DNA of 64,000 nucleotides from JAFGNB01 sp050304135 (GTDB lineage: Bacteria; Fibrobacterota; Chitinivibrionia; Chitinivibrionales; Chitinispirillaceae): the NCBI GenBank assembly GCA_050304135.1, contig JBNLDC010000012.1, positions 1 to 64,000 on the forward strand, given 5' to 3'. Position numbers and translations under genes: made by a program. Shown one piece after another: positions 8,855 through 16,596 of this stretch. The notes below the pieces were generated by a model. That model was not told the DNA's origin, ran no database searches, and worked only from the letters and a program-made list of their open reading frames with translations. How positions within the stretch are numbered: the stretch's first letter is position 1; each line of letters starts with the position of its first letter.

Positions 8855-9218
8855 CGGCACCACAGTTCCGCTTTCCATATCACTCGAATTTTCAAAAAAA
8901 TAGACCATGTCCCAAAGTTGGTACAGACTTGTTTTCAAATAGAAATAATCATTCGAAAAGTAATTTGATAAATTACTATTCGTATTTCTCAACCCCCACC
9001 CCTGCCCCTCCCCCGTTTACGGGAGAGGGGAACAGAAACAGAGTAAAATCAATTTCCCTCTACCGTAAACGGGGGAGGAATGCCAGGGTGGGGGAATAGT
9101 TAGGTAGCATTGCGATAATTCAAATGATTTTGCCACCAACCCCGGGACGTCGCCAAAATTTAGAATACGCTGAAATACAACATTGGTCGTAGCAATAAAT
9201 CCAGATAAAGGCAGGTAC
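8855..9218. other. Intergenic interval containing an inverted-repeat element
   Basis: There is no gene in these 364 bases. The interval holds the inverted-repeat element at 8991-9095 and a short leader before the Nudix-like gene. Confidence 0.5.
8991..9095. repeat. MITE-like inverted-repeat element
   Basis: The left end reads AACCCCCACCCCTGCC then CCTCCCCCGTTTACGG. The right end reads CCGTAAACGGGGGAGG then CCAGGGTGGGGGAA. The arms are near-perfect reverse complements with a small mismatch each side and a loop of about 30 bases. Elements of this C-rich palindromic type are common, non-coding and multi-copy in bacterial genomes. Related short palindromes occur near 61881-61985. Confidence 0.6.
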
Positions 9219-9794
9219 ATGTCGTCAGTTATCCAGACCGTAAACGAACATGAATTTGAACAGACAATCGGAAAACGACCGTTTGTTGCATTGCCGCAGG
9301 AGGAAATCGACCGGTTGTACGGGGCCATCGAAGTGTTTCCTGTGCATCAGAATGAGGTCGCGGGAAAATCCGGCTGCCTTCCTCTGTGCCTGTTTGTCAT
9401 TGCTCATCACAACTATACCTGGATGACCTGTAAGAAAAAGGGCTGCAGTACGTTGTCATTAGGTTTTTCCGGCTGGTTATTGTCACAGCCGAATGGCGAT
9501 GTATTCCTCGGTGAAAGCATTACGGTGCAAGCCAGGAGTATATTCGATGCGCATGTCCGTTTGAAAGGACCGTATGATGTCAGAATTGCCGGCCTGATGT
9601 ATGATGAATCAACAGATTTCTGCTCACCCCGTTCGGGAATTACCTGTATCTGCCGATTGCGCCAACCCGACAGGGTAGAACCGGTAAAAGAGGATATTGA
9701 CATTGGATATATGGGAAACGGAGAACTGCTGCAGAAACAGAACCTGTTTGACGACTGGAGCAGAATCGTGATCGGGAATAGTGTTGCTCTGTAG
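9219..9794 (+). CDS. Nudix-fold-like protein with degenerate Nudix box
   Basis: This 191-aa protein starts at the ATG preceded by AAAGG eight bases upstream. The order of strands resembles a Nudix subgroup I remember: LCLFVIAHHNYTWMTCKKKG, then LSLGFSGWL, a helical segment, VRIAGLMYDESTDF, ITCICRL and a C-terminal FDDWSRIVI. The helix that should carry the metal-binding RExxEE signature reads VQARSIFDAHVRLKG and lacks these acids. If the alignment is right, it has the fold without the pyrophosphatase site and may act as a sensor or inactive paralogue. The fold call is moderate. Confidence 0.45.
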   Translation: MSSVIQTVNEHEFEQTIGKRPFVALPQEEIDRLYGAIEVFPVHQNEVAGKSGCLPLCLFVIAHHNYTWMTCKKKGCSTLSLGFSGWLLSQPNGDVFLGESITVQARSIFDAHVRLKGPYDVRIAGLMYDESTDFCSPRSGITCICRLRQPDRVEPVKEDIDIGYMGNGELLQKQNLFDDWSRIVIGNSVAL

Positions 9795-10043
9795 AAAAAC
9801 TGATGTGCCGGTGTCATGGGCGAGATTGTTGCTCCAGTGCGGTCCTATACCGATACTGGTGCGGTTTCGGGGTCGGGAATAACTACTGTACTCAAGCCTG
9901 ATCAGAGATATTCCGGCTTTTTTTCAGCTGTGCCCACCCGAGGATACACTTATTTACCATTTAGTATGTTTAGTTAACGTACAATTCCGCTTTGTACCTG
10001 ATTCAAAACAGTGTAGTATATAACTTACAGGAAGGATTTACGC

Positions 10044-11150
10044 ATGATCGGTATACAATGGTACCGGCCCGGAAGTGCAGTACTGCTGTTTTCTTTATGT
10101 TTCTCCATTTCGGCACTCGATAAGGTGACGGTGCTTTCCGAAAAGGAACTCGATAACGCATCCGCAATTGCACTCGGCACGTTCACTCCGGCCCAAAATG
10201 CCGAAAATGTTCCTGATCAATCGCGATATCTGCAGCAACTGCGCGAGACACTGTTGTACGGACTGCGATCGGCCGGTTACACCACGACTGATGGTATTGA
10301 TTCAACCCGTCTGCCTGATCTGGTCCTTGAAGTTGCCTTTACCGAGGTGGATAACAAAGGCATGGGAATGCGTCTTACCATTTCAATGCTGTTGAAATCG
10401 ATCCGGAGTGGAAACACCGTTCTTGAAATACTGAACAGGCAGTCGGCCTTCGACAGCGACCTCAAGGACGAAATGAGAAACCTCACCGACGAGCAGGGTA
10501 TGGCACTTCTGAGTTATTTCCGGGAGCGGAAAAAGAAAAATGCTGCACCGGTAGCACCTGCTGCACCACTTACCTGCAATGAGCTTTCCAGTTCCAGGCT
10601 GGTTTTCTGTACCCTGCATTCTCCGGAAATTCGGGTTACCGCCAATATCATAGGGGTGGAGTTACAGAAATGGACTCAGAAAAGAAAAATTCCGCTACGA
10701 AAGATTGATTATTCACTTGATACCGCCTATCAACGGATCTATGCTGAAAAACAGACCGATGCAACCATTGATGCGCTTCCCGGTCCGATCCAGTCAAGCC
10801 TTGCGGGGGCCGGGATTGATTATTGCCTGCTATTGTACGACTTCAGGGACCGTGCACCCGGTGGGGAGAGGACCGATAAGAAAATCTCCCTCCGCGTATC
10901 GTATAACAACATTGCTTTCGGTCCTTCCTCCCGGGGCGACCGTCTCGGCAAAGCGAATCAGTTCAACAGTATTTACTGCCGGTTCAGTCTGATTGCGGTC
11001 AAAGAGAACCGTGCACTGGTAACTGATGATTTCTGGGCGGATAAGGAGGAATGCGATGATGAGGTAGTCCAGTGCATTGTTGAACGGGTGAAAGATGCAC
11101 TTTCGGAAACCGACGGGAAGAGTGGTAAATTGAAGCGGTGCTGGAGGTAA
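10044..11150 (+). CDS. Secreted/periplasmic protein of unknown function
   Basis: This 368-aa protein starts at ATG with AGGAAGG about 10 bases upstream. A signal peptide covers the first ~26 residues (AVLLFSLCFSISALDK). The mature part has two alternating alpha/beta regions with similar logic: an early SAIALGTFTPAQ...LRETLLYGLRSAG and a later TANIIGVELQKW...IDYCLLLYDFRD. This resembles envelope lipoprotein-like repeats, but I do not recognise the family. A Pro/Ala linker at about 173-180 separates the halves. The stop is followed in the same frame by a decayed gene. Confidence 0.6.
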   Translation: MIGIQWYRPGSAVLLFSLCFSISALDKVTVLSEKELDNASAIALGTFTPAQNAENVPDQSRYLQQLRETLLYGLRSAGYTTTDGIDSTRLPDLVLEVAFTEVDNKGMGMRLTISMLLKSIRSGNTVLEILNRQSAFDSDLKDEMRNLTDEQGMALLSYFRERKKKNAAPVAPAAPLTCNELSSSRLVFCTLHSPEIRVTANIIGVELQKWTQKRKIPLRKIDYSLDTAYQRIYAEKQTDATIDALPGPIQSSLAGAGIDYCLLLYDFRDRAPGGERTDKKISLRVSYNNIAFGPSSRGDRLGKANQFNSIYCRFSLIAVKENRALVTDDFWADKEECDDEVVQCIVERVKDALSETDGKSGKLKRCWR

Positions 11151-11396
11151 CGGTGCAACTGGATGCTGGAACGAATGCTGCCGGCAACAGTGTTTATATA
11201 CACCCTGTTTGATCTCTCCGGACGGGTGCTGGCCGCCGGAATACAGCCGGAAAAATCCGTCGTGTCATTTCCGGAGCAGATTCGCCGGGGGAGGAACGGA
11301 ACGTTTGTGTTACGGGGACAGTTCGCTGATAGTCGAGGAACAGTACTTGACCGGATGGAGCGGAAGATGCTGCTGGTAAGGCCGGGAACCAGATGA
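11129..11396 (+). pseudogene. Frameshifted remnant of a secreted beta-sandwich protein
   Basis: Two overlapping frames together read as one beta-rich protein end. Frame one (11129-11213) gives VLEVTVQLDAGTNAAGNSVY then IHPV and a stop. Frame two (from 11163) continues LFDLSGRVLAAGIQPEKSVV and ends RKMLLVRPGTR. The FDLSGRVL step resembles the start of the secretion-tail beta-domains found on other exported proteins in this window, but an Ig-like domain is equally possible. GGAGG at 11143 suits a GTG at 11153. A frameshift near 11205 would explain the break. The second frame alone (11163-11396, 77 aa) overlaps the next gene by ATGA and could still be translated. Confidence 0.45.
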
Positions 11397-12073
11397 AAAT
11401 CAGAAAGCGGATATTCGGGGGATGCATCCCTGCGTCAGTCACTCCTTTGGTAGTGTTCATGTTGACATTTTATACCGGTGCAGCTGCAGAAACACCGGAC
11501 ACAATGTCTTCCACGGGATGGACCAAACAGCAGTTGCTTTTTGCTATGGAGCAGATGCGAAAAAAATACCATGATTGCACCGGGAAGAGGATTCCGTCCG
11601 ACAGCCTGTTTTACCTTTCCCCCTTCGGGAATGTAATGTCATTGTATGGAACTTCCTACGGCGGATTAATCGGGAGAGACAGCATAAATGACATCTTCCG
11701 GACACTTTCCCGGCGATACCTTCCGGATACAACACTAATTGCGGATATGGAACGTAACGGGGAAATGTTTTTCAGGTATGAGAAAAAACGGCGATGTTAT
11801 GCAGCAGTATCGGAGGGGTTAATCGGGACTGGTGGCCTGCTGGTGTTTGGTGCTCTTTTTATGCTGTTTGCGGAGGTTGGCGAGAAAACTCCTGAACGAT
11901 TGGCTGTTGCCGGACTGGCAACAGCATCCTGCGGAGTAATAGTGGCTCCATTTGTATTCGTCTATATGATCAGGGGAATTCCGTATATACGCAGGACGGT
12001 ACAGGATGGCCGGGAGATAATAGCAAGGAGTAACGCGCTCCAGTTGCGAAAACGGTGCGGGATAACGGAGTAG
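11393..12073 (+). CDS. Exported or membrane protein, unknown function
   Basis: This 226-aa protein has an N-terminal signal or anchor helix (about residues 10-31, VTPLVVFMLTFYTGAAA), a soluble charged region, and two closely spaced hydrophobic segments near residues 143-160 and 168-190. It ends in a basic tail. The ATG overlaps the stop of the preceding frame by four bases, so it was or is translated from the same mRNA. No family was recognised. Confidence 0.5.
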   Translation: MKIRKRIFGGCIPASVTPLVVFMLTFYTGAAAETPDTMSSTGWTKQQLLFAMEQMRKKYHDCTGKRIPSDSLFYLSPFGNVMSLYGTSYGGLIGRDSINDIFRTLSRRYLPDTTLIADMERNGEMFFRYEKKRRCYAAVSEGLIGTGGLLVFGALFMLFAEVGEKTPERLAVAGLATASCGVIVAPFVFVYMIRGIPYIRRTVQDGREIIARSNALQLRKRCGITE

Positions 12074-12400
12074 CGAAGTAGATTGTATCTCCATTGCTCG
12101 CCGGGTTTCCTTATCTTCCTGCTACAGTGAAATTTCCAGACCTGACTAATCATTCTTGCCTTTAACGATGTAATTTTTCATTTTCCTGACTATAAAACTA
12201 CCACCCATTCGTGTGTTTATTATATTGTTCATTCGGGAAGGTAGAGGATTACTTATTCAAGGGCAAACGTATCTTTCACTCTAACAATGTAACTCACGAC
12301 GAACAGATTCAGCGTTGCTGGTACCTCAGTGATTATCTGAGATGATTAAAACTGAATATAGTCGTATGAGTGTTGTAGCCGCATCCAACAGGGAACTTCA
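12074..12400. other. 327-base intergenic interval, nothing recognised
   Basis: No gene, tRNA or clear terminator is visible. The AT-rich middle (around 12160-12240) could hold the promoter of the following lipoprotein gene, but no convincing -35/-10 pair stands out. Confidence 0.4.
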
Positions 12401-13801
12401 ATGAAAATCACCACCGGAATCTGCATCATCGCGTCATTAACATTTCTACTATTCCATCAGTGCGCGTTCTACCCCACGGAACCGCGAACAAATAACCGGG
12501 AAAACCTGACCTACTCGTACGTAAAACTGACGAATAATCTCATGAAGGAGCTGGAAACGTTCCGCGGTAAACGGTTCAAACGCGACGTTGCGGTAGCCGT
12601 AGTTACAAGTGAGGAGTACCGGATGCAGGTTGTGGATCAGATAAATGAATTAACCGCCGAAGAACGAAAATTAATTAGCGATACTTACATCCGTGAAAAT
12701 CTGCTGCGACCTGGGGTGGATTATTTTGACGGGTATGACTCCATGATGGAGACGTCCGTTGCGGGATTTTATTCAGGTGGCACCGATACCATATCTATTC
12801 TTATCGAAAACGGCAGTGATTCCATATCCGGCTATGACTCCGTGGTTATCTTTCATGAACTGGTACATGCCCTGCAGGACCAGTATTTTGATCTCAACGG
12901 ATTGCTGGACAGCACCACCTCTTCAGATGAATACTATGCGATTGACTATACGATAGAGGGGGAGGCGGAGCTGCTCTCCGAATATTACAGTTACAAGAAA
13001 GCTCATGGTTCCTATCCATCCTCATCGGCACCCGTGGTTGAATCTTTTGCACTGATGAATCAGTGGATTGAAGAGGATATCGACAGTCTGCATGCGGATG
13101 GTGAACCTCTGATACTGATGTTGCCCTTCTGGTGGGCATATTACTCATACGGCCCGCTGTTCATAAACGAGGTCGCGCGCGGGGACTGGTCGGTTATTGA
13201 TAAGAGGATATTCGCCTCTCCTCCCGGAAAAACGGTTGAAGTCATGTATCCTTCTCTCTATACCACCAACCGGAAAGAATACCGGATGGATATGAGTTCG
13301 TTTCTGGAAACACTCGGAACCACACAGGAAATTGTCGACGTTGATGAACTCGGGTATATGCTGCGTTGCGTACTGTTCAGAGAATGGAACATTACCGGCT
13401 GGAAAACAGTGCATAAGGCTATTCAGGCCGATAACATCATTGTTTACCGCAAGAAGAATGAATCGCAGTTACGCCTGATATGGTATACCAAATGGGATGG
13501 ATCGAACTCCCGGGCATTTGTTGATGCCTATTCCAGCATCGTCGAGGCGAGAAGGAAAATCAGATTGCCGACCGGAAAAAATGATGAAAATGGCTATACC
13601 ATAAACGATACCATCAATAAAGTCTATATTGAACAGCGTGACAGCACGGTTATCATTCTGGAAGATTATCCTCCGTACTACCTGAACAACTGGTTGGAAC
13701 AGTTGCATGCGACAACCGGATATAATCCGCTGGCGAAAAAAGCGGAGGAGCCGCGCTATCCCCGGGTCGACAAAAAACCGATTATGAAAAACCGCTGGTA
13801 G
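12401..13801 (+). CDS. HExxH zinc-metallopeptidase-like lipoprotein
   Basis: This 466-aa protein carries a lipoprotein signal (IIASLTFLLFHQC), so it should be anchored in an envelope membrane. The sequence VVIFHELVHALQDQYFDLNG contains the zinc motif HELVH at residues 152-156. EGEAELLSEYY at about 186 offers Glu as the third ligand, a spacing typical of gluzincin-type peptidases. The HELVHALQDQ signature is shared with a group of uncharacterised bacterial metalloprotease-like proteins. An N-terminal region of ~90 residues precedes a central catalytic part. The C-terminal ~100 residues are of unknown role. Substrate unknown. Confidence 0.65.
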   Translation: MKITTGICIIASLTFLLFHQCAFYPTEPRTNNRENLTYSYVKLTNNLMKELETFRGKRFKRDVAVAVVTSEEYRMQVVDQINELTAEERKLISDTYIRENLLRPGVDYFDGYDSMMETSVAGFYSGGTDTISILIENGSDSISGYDSVVIFHELVHALQDQYFDLNGLLDSTTSSDEYYAIDYTIEGEAELLSEYYSYKKAHGSYPSSSAPVVESFALMNQWIEEDIDSLHADGEPLILMLPFWWAYYSYGPLFINEVARGDWSVIDKRIFASPPGKTVEVMYPSLYTTNRKEYRMDMSSFLETLGTTQEIVDVDELGYMLRCVLFREWNITGWKTVHKAIQADNIIVYRKKNESQLRLIWYTKWDGSNSRAFVDAYSSIVEARRKIRLPTGKNDENGYTINDTINKVYIEQRDSTVIILEDYPPYYLNNWLEQLHATTGYNPLAKKAEEPRYPRVDKKPIMKNRW

Positions 13802-14144
13802 GGTGGGATTGTCAGTTTGAACGGGTGTCCGATCGTCTCAAGAACTGGGATATGCAGCAACTCTGTTCGATGACGGTCTGCTTTGCCGAAACCCGGCTGG
13901 AATCTTCCTGAAGAACCCCGAAATTCAGGGCGCTGCGACCCATGGACTGTTTTCCGGTGGAAAACAGTATCTTTCCTATAGGTATTTTATTCACCAATTG
14001 ATTAAGTATACTTAGGTAAGAGGCGTCAGGGACCTACCGGATTCCGATCAGGATGTCCGGTAGGCGAAGGCTTTTTTTATGGTAAAGTTCAGAGCGGGTA
14101 GTATAAAAGTACCGTTTGAAAGTTCCGTTTTGAGGGAGGTAGTT
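13802..14144. other. Intergenic stretch with possible decayed coding
   Basis: A short open plus-strand frame around 13830-14015 reads GYAATLFDDGLLCRNPAGIF and then LKNPEIQGAATHGLFSGG without a start codon. A 61-codon minus-strand frame (13997-13812) overlaps it. Neither is convincing. The hairpin at 14033-14078 is listed separately. Confidence 0.3.
14033..14078 (+). terminator. Strong hairpin followed by T-run
   Basis: CCTACCGGA (14033-14041) pairs perfectly with TCCGGTAGG (14056-14064) across a 14-base loop. Seven T residues follow at 14072-14078. The seven-base spacer between stem and T-run is longer than in a standard intrinsic terminator, so an attenuator-like leader for the next small gene is also possible. 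Confidence 0.45.
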
Positions 14145-14255
14145 TTGAAACTATGGTTATTGATCGTGATTATTGCAGGTGCCGTGTCCGCACAGACGGA
14201 ATTGTATTTCTCTACGGGAAGGCCGATAGCGCCTGATTGCAGTACTGAAAAATAG
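14145..14255 (+). CDS. Small secreted peptide or truncated signal-peptide gene
   Basis: A TTG start with GGGAGGT five bases upstream opens a 36-aa product. It is a complete signal peptide (KLWLLIVIIAGAVSAQ) followed by only about 20 residues (TELYFSTGRPIAPDCSTEK). The same frame is open back to an ATG at 14079. Either this is a real small exported peptide or the 5' end of a gene lost by deletion. The ribosome site and signal sequence are well formed. Confidence 0.4.
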   Translation: MKLWLLIVIIAGAVSAQTELYFSTGRPIAPDCSTEK

Positions 14256-14346
14256 ACCGCTTCTATGATGTACTGCATCTTCGGAATAGTGTCCAGCGCT
14301 CAGGTTTCTGAGTGGAAGACTAAATGTATACTGAAAGGAGAAATAT

Positions 14347-15651
14347 ATGTCTCACTTCACCAATAAAATTCGTTTATTGATTGCCGTTTGGGCTGTTATG
14401 TTCCCTTGTTTAGCGAACTCCGCTCAGACATGGAAAAAAACAGCGTCGTTACATTATTTCCCGGATTCGTCTCAGCCTGATGGCTGGCTCCTGCTGTCAA
14501 AAGATACGCTTGTCTACGACAATAGCGGGAATATGCTTACCGTAAAAACCGGATGGGTATATGTCAAGTCATTACAAAAGGAGTATCAGGAATCTCTGGA
14601 TTCCTGTAGGTACTCGGATAATAAACTCGTTGACAGTATCCATCTGAATTATGATACTTCCGGTGTAGCGCATAGCGGCAGTCGGATGGTGATCAGCTAT
14701 CATCTGAATGCAATTACGGAAACACGGTACAGCTGGACCCAGGTGAAAATGGAATGGTCGCCAAAAGAGAAAGATTCTACCGTTTATTCCATTCCGGTTG
14801 CGGGTATTCAACGTGATAAAACAGTAAATGTCAACATCAAGGGGATGTACCGATTTGAGTTTGATACCACGGTGGCTTCATGGGTCAGAGCCGGTTTGTA
14901 TAACAAGGTGGATAGTGCGAGTGGTCCGGCAATGCTCCATCTTTCCGGCTCCCGGATAGCATCACCGTATGATACACTGCTTGATGCAGTAAAAATCGTA
15001 TCATTTTCAGGAACTGACTGGACAACTGCGCAAATAACCGAAATTGATGAGCGGGTTATCTATCCTGGTATGGATAGATTCGAACCATACACCAGAACGA
15101 TCTTTTCTCCGGATTCTACCGCTATTAAATCGTATTTATGGAATCCGTCCGGCGACAACCTCAGATACACGAGTAAACAATCTTACTTCAAGGATTCCTT
15201 AGGGAACGATACGATGGATACGTATACCCTGTATCCTCCAAACACTCCAAGTTTCGACTTCCGTTATTCTCGTACTTATGATGCCGACGGCAACAACATT
15301 GAGACAATAACATCATACTTTGACAACCAGACACGGCACATAGTCTCAAAAGATGTCAATGTATTCACACTCATTGAAACGCCGGTTATTCATCAATCGA
15401 GTCGTCCTGCCGGACGGACGGTATCAGTCGACTTAACCGCTGCGGGGATTCTCTGCCGAGCGCCCGGCATTTCAGCTGTAAGAATTTACTCTGTATCGGG
15501 AAAAACTGTTTTGTCTCTGCGGCAGCAAGCCGCTCCGACGATGACAATCAACCGGTCGGAACTTCACCGTCTCATGTCAGCAGGTACGTATTTCGCGGAA
15601 ATACTATATCGCCATGGCAAAGCGTCGTTTACCCTGCCGGTGCTACGGTAA
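14347..15651 (+). CDS. Exported protein with C-terminal T9SS-like sorting tail
   Basis: This 434-aa protein starts at ATG with GAAAGGAG eight bases upstream. It has a signal peptide ending near LANSAQ (residue ~26). The middle is made of repeated beta-strand pairs ending in aromatic/Asp-Ser units (for example RYTSKQSYFKDSLGNDTM and FRYSRTYDADGNNIETIT). The last ~75 residues form a tail resembling type IX secretion C-terminal domains: ISAVRIYSVSGKTVLSL, then MSAGTYFAEILYRHGKASF. It is probably exported across the outer membrane or surface-attached. No catalytic motif is seen. Confidence 0.6.
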   Translation: MSHFTNKIRLLIAVWAVMFPCLANSAQTWKKTASLHYFPDSSQPDGWLLLSKDTLVYDNSGNMLTVKTGWVYVKSLQKEYQESLDSCRYSDNKLVDSIHLNYDTSGVAHSGSRMVISYHLNAITETRYSWTQVKMEWSPKEKDSTVYSIPVAGIQRDKTVNVNIKGMYRFEFDTTVASWVRAGLYNKVDSASGPAMLHLSGSRIASPYDTLLDAVKIVSFSGTDWTTAQITEIDERVIYPGMDRFEPYTRTIFSPDSTAIKSYLWNPSGDNLRYTSKQSYFKDSLGNDTMDTYTLYPPNTPSFDFRYSRTYDADGNNIETITSYFDNQTRHIVSKDVNVFTLIETPVIHQSSRPAGRTVSVDLTAAGILCRAPGISAVRIYSVSGKTVLSLRQQAAPTMTINRSELHRLMSAGTYFAEILYRHGKASFTLPVLR

Positions 15652-15670
15652 GCAGCTTAGGGGTGGGGGC

Positions 15671-15835
15671 TTATTGTCCCACTCGCATCACTTTCATGCA
15701 GTTTCCCTGCCCGTCAACCGAGAGCACAATCCCACGCAATTCCTGACGCCCAGAGGACCTGCTCAGCACCTGCACTTTCCGTTTTATTTCGTCGACCGGT
15801 TCTGACTGGAACTATTTTTCGGTAACATGAGCCAT
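15671..15835 (-). pseudogene. Short amber-interrupted remnant
   Basis: On the minus strand an ATG at 15835 gives MAHVTEK, then TAG (15814-15812). The same frame continues FQSEPVDEIKRKVQVLSRSS and GIVLSVDGQGNCMKVMRVGQ to TAA. The segment after TAG reads like a genuine protein end but has no ribosome site. It may be a decayed small gene or chance. Confidence 0.25.
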
Positions 15836-15864
15836 AGCGACGAAACTGAAACTGAAAGGGTGTA

Positions 15865-16560
15865 ATGAAAATACTCGGACTCCTTGGCGGACTCGGTCCC
15901 GAAGCCACCGTTATCTATTACCGGGAAATCATCGATCGTTTCCGTGCCGAAACGGGCAGCGATGAATACCCTGAAATTCTGCTGCACAGTGTTAACATGT
16001 CGGAGGTTCTGCGGCTGATTGCCGCTCAGCGGTACGAGGAACTGATTGATTTACTTGCCGGAAAAATTACCGGACTTGTATCGGCCGGTGCACAGTTCTG
16101 CGCCATTCCCTCCAATACGCCCCACATCATTTTTGAACGTCTGCGTAAGAGGGTGACAGTACCGCTGATAAGTATCGTCGAGGCAACCCGTGAACATGCA
16201 CAGGCTTCAGGTCTTAAAAAATTGTTGTTGATCGGAACCCTTTTCACCATGAAAAACGATTTCTACCGTCGGAGTTTCAATGCCGCGGGAATCGATATCG
16301 TTGTGCCGGACGAGGAACAGAAAAACATCATTCACGGGATCATTTTTCCCGAACTTGAGCTGGGAATCGTACGGCCCGAAAAAAAGGCGCAGATGATGGC
16401 GATCAGTACCGGACTGATTGAACGCTACGGGCTCGACGGTATCATCCTGGGGTGCACGGAGCTGCCGCTCATGCTTGAACCGTCGGATTTTCCGGTTGCG
16501 GTGCTGGATACCGCCCGAATACATATTGAGATGCTGGTACGGATGATTCTTGACGGTTGA
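15865..16560 (+). CDS. Aspartate/glutamate racemase-family protein
   Basis: This 231-aa protein has the two-domain Asp/Glu racemase fold: an MKILGLLGGLGPEAT start, FCAIPSNTPHIIF around residue 79-91 and ILGCTELPLM around 195-203. These PLP-independent enzymes use two cysteines as acid/base. The second (Cys197) is present. The first, normally in a CNT-H pattern, reads SNTPH, with a nearby Cys79 three residues earlier. The reaction may therefore be altered or one-sided. An AAAGGGTG site lies just upstream of ATG. The gene is convergent with the giant kinase gene, 36 bases away. Confidence 0.7.
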   Translation: MKILGLLGGLGPEATVIYYREIIDRFRAETGSDEYPEILLHSVNMSEVLRLIAAQRYEELIDLLAGKITGLVSAGAQFCAIPSNTPHIIFERLRKRVTVPLISIVEATREHAQASGLKKLLLIGTLFTMKNDFYRRSFNAAGIDIVVPDEEQKNIIHGIIFPELELGIVRPEKKAQMMAISTGLIERYGLDGIILGCTELPLMLEPSDFPVAVLDTARIHIEMLVRMILDG

Positions 16561-16596
16561 CCGATGTCTCCGTGCGGGGAACAATGAAAACATTTC

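Noticed and set aside
8991..9095. CRISPR array
   Set aside because: There are only two inverted, not direct, repeats and no spacer series.
9896..9930. AAGCC/GGCTT followed by a T-run as terminator
   Set aside because: Only a 5-bp stem with a 16-base loop; too weak to list as a feature.
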